From assembly GCA_963383645.1 (NCBI GenBank), contig OY726560.1:62742058-62806057 (forward strand): a stretch of DNA of 64,000 bases. Reading direction: 5' to 3'. How positions within the stretch are numbered: the first letter of the stretch is position 1; every line of letters starts with the position of its first letter. The DNA comes from Muscardinus avellanarius. Lineage: Eukaryota > Chordata > Mammalia > Rodentia > Gliridae. The notes below the pieces were generated by a model. The model did no database searches. It was not told the origin of the DNA and saw only the letters and a program-made list of their open reading frames with translations. Below, one piece after another: positions 58,501 through 64,000 of the stretch. Position numbers and translations under genes: made by a program.

Positions 58501-60814
58501 TCACATAGAGAATATGAGCTATCAAATTAGATCAACTATGGAAACAATTAGTCAAGGCTTTGGCACACAGAAGCAATTAAATAAATGCATGTGGAGTGAA
58601 TTAATTATTGATAAGTATTTTGACTGTGCTGTACCCACCTACACCATTACTCATAGTGATCTCTCAACTGCATTAAAATGGTGAATTGTATTACTTACTG
58701 GTTGTTTATATTGTGTGCTATTATTCCCATTTTAAGGACAGGAATAGAGAAATTGGGTCTTGGATACATTAAGTCAGTTGTTCAAGGACATATAAAAAAG
58801 CAGCACAGTCATCCTTTGAACCCAGATGAACTCATCTTCAAAGCTGGCTCAGTGGTGTTGACCCTCACCTCAGTCTGCATAGCAATGAAATTACTGCCAG
58901 AAAATATCCCTTAAACTTCTAGTCTAGTCTGGACATTATGCTTTTCTGAGCTCATATAGTCTCTAATGCATATGTCTTTTGTAATCTATAGCAATTTTAA
59001 TTTTTTTCTTCTCTTTATACATTTACATTACTTACTAGAAATACCATTTTTATAAGGTAACTGTTTCTATTTTCAGATCTTAAAAGGATTTTCACTGGGC
59101 ACCTTCCATGAAAAGTTTAAAGAAGCCCATAGAAACTAATGCTTATTGAGCATCTATTTATCTGTAGGTTGTGATCTAATTATTCTTCAAGTCATTTGTT
59201 TCCCACAGCAAGCACATGGCAAAACACTACTTTTGTCTTCATCTTAGAGAGGACAGACATTTTAGAGATGATAATATAAAACACAGTGAGGTAAACAGTT
59301 CACACAGCTTCCCAGGGTTTGAATCCAAGTGTTTATATTGCTAAGCCCATAATCTTAATCATAAAACCACATTGCCCTCCTCCCACCTAGACTGATTACA
59401 TCATCTCTTTCTTGAATAAATCCTAGAAAAATTTTCAGAGTTTAAGTTGGATTTCTATAAACTATGACTCTTTTACATTACTTGACAAGTTTTTAGTTTT
59501 CCAGTGACATGAGCATCAGCAATTGGTCAAACTCAAAAATCTTATTTATTCTATATAGATGAATCTAAGATCTGATAGAAATCCCACATTTATTTTTGCA
59601 CTTATAAAATCATTAGTGGTACCATGTCCACTCACTCATTTGGAAGCATCATATTGATGGTCTTTGCTGCCTTAAACAAACTCTGCATGTGCTTTTATAA
59701 AGTACAGAACTTTAAGCCATAACCTTGTATAAACTCAAAACCAAAAAAAAAAACTTTAACAAGACTCTGTCCTTTTAATACCAACTTCATTTTTTACTCC
59801 CTAAGTAAAATGATTCCAACATAGAGGTTCTATTTTTAAGAGAGAGAAAAGAATGCCTCCATGGCAAGCTGGAACAGTGTACAAGTACCCCGGCTTCACT
59901 GTTATCTGAACGACAAAGCATTAAATCACAGGGATGAAAAAGTCAGCATGTTCTCCTAGAATACAAATAGGCTAGTCTCAGTATGAGCTTTGTCCAAGAA
60001 AGGGAAGAGACACCTACCCAAGATTAAATCATGTGCATGAAACCTATCATTTCAAGACATACTTTCAGAAAATGTTTTAGCTTATAAATCTATTAGATAC
60101 AGAAAGCACAAAAAAAGTTGCATGTGATTTAAAAACAACAACATACCTTCCAAGTTTTCAAGTGTGATCAAGTCAACACACCTCACTCTTGATCTATATT
60201 ATATAAAAGGTGGTTCCTTAGTGGTTATGGGACTCACTGAAGTACAAATATGTATATATATATATACATATATATATACACACACACATATATATATGTG
60301 TGTGTGTATATTTATACATATGTATATATATTCATACACACAGGTACACACAAACCTTAAGTATGTGATTGACACCATATTTAACAATATTCAGCACATA
60401 AAAACCTTTCTTATATTAAAATGTATAAAAGCCCACATTCCTCGACATACAAACACTTGTGTCCTTTCAGGTCCTTCTAACATACAAATTATATCTTTCT
60501 CACTTGGAAAACAAAGTGGGGAAAGAAAGAATGCCTCTTACCATATATTCCATGTTTGCTGCTGGTGGGAACACTTTGCCCCGAACTTGATTATGATAAT
60601 CAAGAATGGCGATCATGTCATTCTGCGAAATGTAGCGCTTCCGTCTGGCTTTGGGGATATCCGCAGAATCTATTGGTGCATTCAGAGCTGCTTCAATATC
60701 AGTGAAATTATTGGTTGGCGGGGATGAGTCAGTGGAATTGAGTAAGATGACGGCGCTTGCTTCACAGAGAAGGGAGAACAGGAGCGCATGGCTGACAGCA
60801 GAGATGGCTATCAT
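38232..60814 (-). CDS. PI15: Peptidase inhibitor 15 precursor (CAP/CRISP family), complete
   Basis: Joined minus-strand coding exons 60814-60542, 43051-42933, 41874-41742, 41628-41513 and 38367-38232 give 258 residues and a TAA stop. PI15 is a secreted CAP-superfamily protein known as a weak trypsin inhibitor. Visible in order: a hydrophobic signal peptide (about 1-19); a propeptide with sequons at N26 and N36, ending in the furin-type site RRKR (57-60), so the mature chain starts at Y61; and a CAP domain from about 65 to 217. The domain has HNQVR (74-78), sequon N124, the CAP1 motif THYTQMVWATS (171-181) and the CAP2 motif [12 protein letters not shown] (206-217). The likely CAP tetrad is H112, Q123, E145 and H172, with Gln in the usual Glu position of G-E-N. 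The tail is Cys-rich ([13 protein letters not shown]). All junctions are in phase with no frameshift. The start was set at the ATG in ctcaaaATGata, because the upstream in-frame codons begin with GTG, not ATG. Length and sequence match mammalian PI15; its paralogues CRISPLD1/2 are much longer. Confidence 0.97.
40958..41130 (+). mobile_element. 5'-truncated SINE in intron 5
   Basis: Starts within the head (gagccagggaggctgagaca) and continues through tgggaccctgtttcaaaata to gttcctgggttcagtcccca. Antisense to PI15. Confidence 0.82.
41198..41230. repeat. Tandem pair of 16-bp palindromes
   Basis: ctgatatttttatcag occurs at 41198-41213 and 41215-41230, each able to form a 6-bp stem. Confidence 0.85.
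41513..41628 (-). CDS. PI15: PI15 exon 5 (residues 176-213, part of 214)
   Basis: 116 bases with acceptor ttttacag|atggtt and donor ccaaa|gtgagt. Encodes the second half of CAP1 (MVWATSN) and most of CAP2 (YLVCNYAP). Lys214 is split across the junction (aa|g). Confidence 0.97.
41742..41874 (-). CDS. PI15: PI15 exon 4 (residues 131-175)
   Basis: 133 bases with acceptor catccag|atatcg. It encodes [18 protein letters not shown], then a cysteine-rich loop (C156, C161, C165 and C170, counted by eye) and THYTQ with the tetrad His172. The donor cacag|gttatt departs from the consensus at +3 to +5. Intron 4, which follows, is only 113 bp. Confidence 0.97.
42539..42579. repeat. (CA)n microsatellite in PI15 intron 3
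   Basis: About 19 CA units in the 1,058-bp intron 3, antisense (TG)n in the transcript. Confidence 0.95.
42933..43051 (-). CDS. PI15: PI15 exon 3 (residues 92-130, part of 131)
   Basis: 119 bases with acceptor ccctacag|gtttgg and donor ggcag|gtaggaa. Encodes [17 protein letters not shown] through GQNLSVRTG, including H112, Q123 and N-glycosylation sequon N124. Ends in phase 2, splitting Arg131. Confidence 0.97.
44002..44218 (+). mobile_element. B1/ID-type SINE
   Basis: Flanked by an 18-bp duplication (aaaatggagcatgtatat at 43984-44001; one mismatch at 44219-44236). The tail carries gtgtagctcagtggtagaat and a short CA run. Confidence 0.92.
44340..44546. repeat. Degenerate ATATTTATA array
   Basis: About 200 bases almost free of G and C, built from repeated tataatatttata words at a 9-21 bp spacing. 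Confidence 0.85.
45709..45948 (+). mobile_element. Full-length SINE, ID-like tail
   Basis: Well preserved: gccgggcgtggtagcgcacg, gaggatcgcggctcatggcc, gagaccctgtttcaaaataa, gtgtagctcaaaggttgaat, gggtgccatccccaatacc and a (CAAA)/(AAAT) tail. Confidence 0.92.
46592..46793 (+). mobile_element. SINE with internal deletion in the head
   Basis: Passes from cagttgtggtggtgcatg straight to tatttaggaggctgagacag, lacking the cttgtaatccc block. The remainder to atccctagtactac is normal. Confidence 0.85.
47489..47694 (+). mobile_element. B1/ID-type SINE
   Basis: Head gctgggcatgtttgtgcatg, tail gtgtagctcagacataaaat, then ccccagtactacacgcacac. Moderately diverged. Confidence 0.87.
47793..48037 (+). mobile_element. 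SINE with (GAAT)n tail
   Basis: SINE from gcctggggtggtggcatgtg to ttcccagtaccac, continued by a (GAAT)n array at about 47999-48035. Sequence aaattggtg is found on both sides (47778-47786; 48035-48043). Confidence 0.87.
49440..49625 (-). mobile_element. MIR, reverse orientation
   Basis: Typical reverse-complement MIR order: tgtatgactttggaaaattc, ctatctccaaatgaggaata, gaggattagatgagatggtg and a gcatttagcacaggtc-like block. Confidence 0.82.
49951..50154 (-). mobile_element. SINE with (GTTT)n tail, perfect duplication
   Basis: SINE body plus (GTTT)n tail enclosed by the 14-bp duplication tatctctaagtttt at 49937-49950 and 50155-50168. The rearranged tail (ggaacccttctacctgcggg) places it with the younger group. 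Confidence 0.94.
50757..50970 (+). mobile_element. B1/ID-type SINE
   Basis: From aactcggcttggtggtgcac through gtagcttggaggtagagtac to actcccattactg and an A/C-rich tail. It lies head-to-head with the next SINE, the two tails meeting at a (GT)n run. Confidence 0.87.
50981..51231 (-). mobile_element. SINE with (GT)n tail
   Basis: Reverse-complement SINE (about 51039-51231, from ttactggggactggacctag to tgcattaccttgtctagcc) with a (GT)n array of about 28 units at 50981-51038. Confidence 0.87.
51910..52200 (+). mobile_element. L2 (ancient LINE), upstream part
   Basis: Resembles the L2 3' region: gtggccagtgtgacttttct, then attctgcaacttcccagctaa, then ccttggagtagaattcaaac. It appears to continue at 52895-53130 after a later simple repeat and SINE. 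Confidence 0.6.
52203..52525. repeat. TA/TG/CA repeat with 129-bp tandem duplication
   Basis: Units 52203-52331 and 52332-52460 are both 129 bp. Each starts cacaaacataactatgtgtg and ends tatgtatatatgtgtat, with a few substitutions between them. A (TA)n run follows to about 52520. Open frames here (Tyr/Ile/His-rich) are artefacts. Confidence 0.9.
52661..52893 (-). mobile_element. SINE with (TTTA)n tail
   Basis: Reverse-complement SINE from gaggtacaagaaattgaact to tttgtcaccacatctggct, with (TTTA)n at 52661-52687. It is inserted into the L2. Confidence 0.85.
52895..53130 (+). mobile_element. L2, downstream part
   Basis: Contains ctcactgatctactcccatc and the L2-like ending ctcagcacagtggcaggcac followed by gaataagtgactgggattga. 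Confidence 0.6.
54649..55095. mobile_element. L1 insertion with 5' inversion (twin priming)
   Basis: 54649-54849 is the end of L1 ORF2 in minus orientation, matching 8890-9090 (shared gaattgtgctgctatgaaca, tagtggctgaactagtttgc). 54850-55095 is L1 3' UTR in plus orientation, ending ttcaataaaaaatttaaaaa. The words aaaaaatatggcta (54635-54648) and aaaatatatggcta (55090-55103) flank it as a target-site duplication. Confidence 0.88.
56211..56412 (-). mobile_element. Young SINE, rearranged-tail type
   Basis: Reverse-complement copy (ggtggtactggggttcctgg ... gccacaacgcccggc) flanked by tcaaacgtgatttt (56197-56210) and tcaaatgtgatttt (56413-56426), 13 of 14 identical. Confidence 0.93.
56572..56770 (+). 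mobile_element. Young SINE, rearranged-tail type
   Basis: gccaggggtggtggcgcatg to cttccaggaaccccagtacc plus an (AAT)n tail, flanked by the perfect 14-bp duplication aaataaaggaataa at 56558-56571 and 56771-56784. Confidence 0.94.
57130..57565 (+). mobile_element. L2 3' region
   Basis: Ends with the characteristic block ctattgcttagaatagtgcc, cacataccaaatgctcaata, aatatcacatgg. The upstream part (ccctgctctggcctccaagc, ctgctcaccttgctgtatcc) also fits L2. Confidence 0.75.
57961..58147 (+). mobile_element. SINE, rearranged-tail type
   Basis: gtgccaggagtggtggcaca ... gggttaccaggaaccccagt followed by a short CA tail. No clear duplication found. Confidence 0.9.
58425..58595 (-). mobile_element. MIR, reverse orientation
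   Basis: tagtcattaacttctctggg, atttgtaaaatgaagattac and ggctttggcacacagaagca follow the reverse MIR order. Confidence 0.8.
58685..58860 (+). mobile_element. MIR
   Basis: attcccattttaaggacagg, gttcaaggacatataaaaaa, cctttgaacccagatgaact and aaagctggctc follow forward MIR order. The 78-codon frame here is a MIR artefact. Confidence 0.8.
59135..59385 (+). mobile_element. MIR, diverged
   Basis: gcttattgagcatctattta, ttagagatgataatataaaa, cacacagcttcccagggttt and gaatccaagtg fit a MIR in forward orientation. Confidence 0.7.
60250..60352. repeat. Palindromic TA/CA/TG repeat in PI15 intron 2
   Basis: A perfect inverted repeat is centred near 60,291: tacacacacaca, a tatatata loop, then tgtgtgtgtgta. 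It starts about 190 nt below the exon 2 donor, in DNA flanked by further tatata runs. Confidence 0.9.
60542..60814 (-). CDS. PI15: PI15 exon 2, coding part (residues 1-91)
   Basis: Carries signal peptide, propeptide, the RRKR cleavage site and the start of the CAP domain, ending ...NMEYM in phase 0. The exon itself begins near 60854, after a pyrimidine-rich tract ending ttttaaag, so about 40 bases of 5' UTR precede the ATG. The donor is ATG|GTAAGA. Confidence 0.97.
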
Positions 60815-60854
60815 TTTGAGGGGTGGAGAAGAAGAGGCCACCGAGTTTACTTTG

Positions 60855-61398
60855 CTTTAAAAGCAGAAAGGTAGAGTTAGGGTCTTTGGGGAAAAAAATA
60901 AGGACAGAGGGTATGAATTAGCAAAGTCATCATTTGGGAGCAATGCTGGATTATACTTTCTCCAAAATTCCAAACAAATGTTGAGCTCAAGTCTAGAGAC
61001 AACTTATAGTAGAAACTATTCATGTAGCTGGAGGCATGAGAAAGAGCCTTAGAGGAACTTTCTAGAGCTAGATAAAAAGAAGCAGCATGATCACTAACCC
61101 TAAAATGAATGTGAACCATTTGCCCCAAATGCCAGAACTACTAAAAGCATTGCTGCACATCCATGTCCTCAGTGGGCAGTCTTTATGAACTGAACCTCTC
61201 CCAGAGAATGAGGAGGAAAGTTACATCACAGGTAACAACAGAGGATATGCTGCTAATGTGTCCTACGCATACAGGTACACCAAGAGATAGAGCACATAAA
61301 AACAGTATAGTATTCCAATAGTATAGTATTTCTAAAGCTATGTGAGCCACTTTAAAATCAATGCATGCAATATAATTGTGTTGAGCCAAATAGCTTAC
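60855..61398 (-). other. PI15 intron 1
   Basis: 544 bp between donor agag|gtaagc (exon 1) and acceptor tgcttttaaag (exon 2). A nearby alternative AG at 60851-60850 would change only the 5' UTR. No repeat recognised. Confidence 0.75.
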
Positions 61399-61537
61399 CT
61401 CTGCACAATGCCAAAATGAATACACTGTTCTTCCAAATATTTAAAGTTCTTTGCTATTTTGTAGCATGAACTCTTGTAAGAGGAGTGTGCCTTATTACAA
61501 GTTCTCAGAGAGCAGAAGCTTGCAAGGTTTGAATGCT
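61399..61537 (-). other. PI15: PI15 exon 1, non-coding (inferred start)
   Basis: Bounded by a canonical donor at 61399 and, upstream, a TATA box that places the start about 25-30 bases below 61,562. It contains one upstream ATG opening an 8-codon uORF (61467-61441). The exact transcription start is inferred. Confidence 0.65.
61441..61467 (-). promoter_or_regulatory. Short upstream ORF in PI15 5' leader
   Basis: ATG CTA CAA AAT AGC AAA GAA CTT TAA, eight codons plus stop, entirely inside exon 1 and the only ATG there. Such uORFs can lower translation of the main frame; activity is untested. Confidence 0.6.
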
Positions 61538-61561
61538 GCTGGCTACAGGAGCAGCTAACAG

Positions 61562-61569
61562 CTTTTATA
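61562..61569 (-). promoter_or_regulatory. TATA box of PI15
   Basis: Minus-strand TATAAAAG within gacatataaaagctg, about 160 bp upstream of the exon 1 donor. Further upstream on the same strand are cccctcccc (GC/CACC-type box, about 61,630), cctttgattttgg (TCF/LEF-like) and a palindromic AP-1 site TGAGTCA at 61702-61708. The region is not a CpG island, fitting a tissue-restricted TATA promoter. Confidence 0.7.
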
Positions 61570-61709
61570 TGTCACAGTTTGCAACGTCCAGAAAGGGCAG
61601 TCTTTCTAGGGTCTCTCCTAGCCAAAATCAAAGGGGAGGGGTTTTGGATAGAAAAAAAAAGTGATTGGGTGGCAACCTTTTAATGTGGGTGGTGAGGAAA
61701 TTGAGTCAC

Positions 61710-64000
61710 ACCCACAGCTTACAAAATACAAACCATAAAAGACAAACCCCCCTTTTCTCTGGGCTTCTACCTTTTCTGTGAGGGTTAATTTTTCTGATTT
61801 AATGTTTTCTAGTTTCTTGTTCCCATACAAAAAAAGAAAAAAAAAAGAAGGAAACAAAACAAAACAAAACAAAAAAGTCCGTGGGTTCTTAAAAACACAG
61901 ATGGCTGAGTAACAGCTAGTACATTTTTTTAAGGCAGTAAATGACATGGGAGCTGAAAAGAGCAAGCTGATATTAATTCAAAAGATCAGCTCACATAGTT
62001 AATCTGGGTGGCCACAAATGTGACTCAAGAGAAATGCCAGGCAATGAGTAGTAGCCAAACTATAGCATACAGTCTTAGGATAATAGATGCTCAAGTGGTT
62101 GTACTCTCTGTCTCCATGTGGCTTTATGCCTCTAATTTATATATTTATTCTCATTTTACCTTCTTTTTTTTCTTTCTCTACAGAGTAAGGTTAGTAATCC
62201 CCCCCTTTTTTTACCTGCCTGATATAAAACGTGTATAGAGCGGTACAGGGTGAATGACAGCAGCCAAGATAACATCTGTTTCAGGTTTAGAAGCATAGAG
62301 CTGAAATTTTAAGAAAAGAATAGCTAAGATTCCCAGGAGTAGTATTAAAGGGCACAGCACAGAGACCATGAAGAATTTGCCAGCAACAGCAGTAGCAGCA
62401 GCAGCAACATCAAACCAACAGTCAAAAATGTCTGGTTAGGAGGATGCCACAATGCCCTCCAAATTGAAAGGACTCTCCAAAATGCTGTGTTACAATCTTA
62501 TTAACAAATTATGAAACATTTATAGTCAGTAGCAACAGGTTCCCTGGAAAGCACATGCTACTCAATTGAGAAACTTACTTGACATAGCCTGACTAGTTTG
62601 GTTTGCTAATGGGATTCTTGCTGCATGTTTCAGCAGAAGTACTATATGCATTTATAATCAACAGAAATGATGATCATATGGAGCGCTGGACTGAGAGCCA
62701 AGTTTCCTAGGATATATTCCCAGTTGGATCAACAGCAGTTTGTGTGGCCTAATGCATACTATTTAACTCTTCATTGGTACCATTAAAACAATGAGAGGGG
62801 GAAAAAGGCACCTGTTCCATGGTGAGACACAGACTTTATCAGATTCCTCAAGAAGGCAGTAAAGTGTTTGGAACGAGGAGTTCCTCTGACGTTCAAAATA
62901 CCTCTGAAGTTCAAAATACAGTTGAGGACACAGACTTGAATCACAATATGTGTCAGAGGTCATATTTTGCCATATTTTGATGCCTTACGTACCAAACTAA
63001 AGTGAAATCTGAAAGCTTTCAAAAAGGGATTAATTGGTGCAGTAAAATTGAAAAGGTAAGAACAAACACAGAGGGCGATGGAAATAATAGGAAATATCAG
63101 AGCCATAGGAGGGAGTGCAAATGTTCACTCACAGGTGCAGATTTTTAACTGGAGCTGTCCAACTGGGTCCTCAGTCCGTCAGAAAGTACCCATGGGCCTT
63201 GAGTGCATTTCCAGGTGGACCACTGAATCAGATACCAGGTTAGATGAGATATTCTCTGCTCCACAATCCCTGGAATTTGGAATGTGTTATTCTCAACACA
63301 AATTAGTCTGTACTTTCTATACACATCTCAGACAACTTCCAGGACATAGAGAACCAAAGGGCTTTATGCCTGAACAGGAGACATGAGTCTTTCTCCAGGC
63401 TAGCTGAGGTCTTTCTTGAAAACCTCTTAAAAAATAAAAACAACTGTTGCATTCGAGATTACCCTTTTTGTCATGTATACAAAGAGATATTGTCTGCTTT
63501 TTGGAGTTTGACTTGGGGGATTTCCATAGGGATGAAAATATTATCCTTAAAAATGTTTCCAAACCATACATGGGTTTCCTCTAAGAAGGAATGGACAGAT
63601 GGAGGAGGAGAAAGAGAAAAAAGGATTAAAAAAAGATGAACCTAAATAGGAGATCGCCTCTTTCAGTCCAATTACTTAAAGGCAAATCTGATAGTTGCTT
63701 AAGCCTGAAACCCCGAGGCACACCAATGATTTCAGATGTCTTTCAGCACACATGGATTATATTGTGGAATTTCAGACTATTAAGGAAACCCACAAGGCTA
63801 CAGGATCGTAAGAGAAAAGACCTGTGGGAGGAGAATTAAGAATTCTGCTTCCAAGCAGACATTATTGCCAGAAGAAGTATTTGAAATGCTTTGGAAGTGA
63901 TTTTAATTTTAAAATACTTGCAAAATTAAGAGGCATGCATCCAAGTTGTCAGTAAGAGAACTATTAATGAACAACTAACAATGAGGTAGTTCTTTATAAG
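61710..64000. other. Upstream of PI15, no gene seen
   Basis: About 2.3 kb with no exon, and no SINE, LINE or LTR that I recognise. It contains a small CAG-rich run (62376-62408), poly(A)/(AAAAC)n near 61830-61875 and an 18-bp tandem duplication (62883-62918). The absence of repeats next to the promoter may mean upstream regulatory sequence is retained here. Confidence 0.5.

Larger units (their letters stand above)
43052..60541 (-). other. PI15 intron 2
   Basis: 17.5 kb between the first two coding exons, holding the SINEs, MIRs, L2s, L1 and simple repeats listed separately. In the stretches between them (43052-44001, 44547-45708, 48038-49440, 51232-51909, 53131-54640, 55104-56210, 59386-60249) I see no exon or recognisable element. 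Confidence 0.85.

Noticed and set aside
60164..60727. 187-codon plus-strand frame overlapping PI15 exon 2
   Set aside because: It is the antisense shadow of exon 2 plus the TA/CA repeat; its product is low complexity at the start.
60500..60841. Longer PI15 N-terminus beginning nine codons upstream (ASSSPPLK-M)
   Set aside because: The first codon is GTG rather than ATG, and the downstream ATG begins a standard signal peptide and gives the expected 258-residue length.

Overview
The window is mammalian nuclear DNA with one recognisable protein-coding gene: PI15 (peptidase inhibitor 15, a secreted CAP/CRISP-superfamily protein). It lies on the minus strand from about 61,540 down to about 32,590. 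Everything else is intergenic or intronic DNA dominated by transposable elements. The SINEs have a B1-like head joined to an ID-like tail, a fusion known from squirrel-related (sciuromorph) rodents. The host is therefore most likely a rodent of that group, but the species cannot be named from this sequence.

Layout. 1-21 kb is gene-free DNA with scattered SINEs, a long antisense L1 (about 8.4-12.9 kb), a GC-rich block with a 22-bp minisatellite (13.0-13.6 kb) and an LTR. 21-31 kb is a nested repeat cluster. An old antisense L1 (about 21.65-28.45 kb) has been split by three LTRs of one family, a GC-rich composite element (23.6-25.7 kb) and SINEs, with a fourth LTR of the family abutting its low end. 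Then come another old L1 and a medium-reiteration repeat carrying a 270-bp polypurine tract. 32.6-38.2 kb is free of recognisable interspersed repeats and is read as a long PI15 3' UTR; it contains a perfect 15-position CTCF core match. 38.2-60.8 kb holds the five coding exons. Intron 2 is about 17.5 kb and carries SINEs, MIRs, L2s, a twin-primed L1 and simple repeats. 60.85-61.6 kb holds intron 1, a non-coding first exon with a short uORF, and a TATA-box promoter. No gene is seen from 61.6 kb to the end.

All five coding exons join in frame with AG acceptors and GT donors and give 258 residues, with signal peptide, furin-type propeptide site, CAP domain and cysteine-rich tail all present. PI15 therefore looks intact. 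No second gene, RNA gene, CRISPR array or convincing new biological system is present. The most unusual objects are the GC-rich composite element at 23.6-25.7 kb, the L1/GC-rich/LTR junction at 12.9-14.2 kb, and a SINE subfamily with a rearranged tail.
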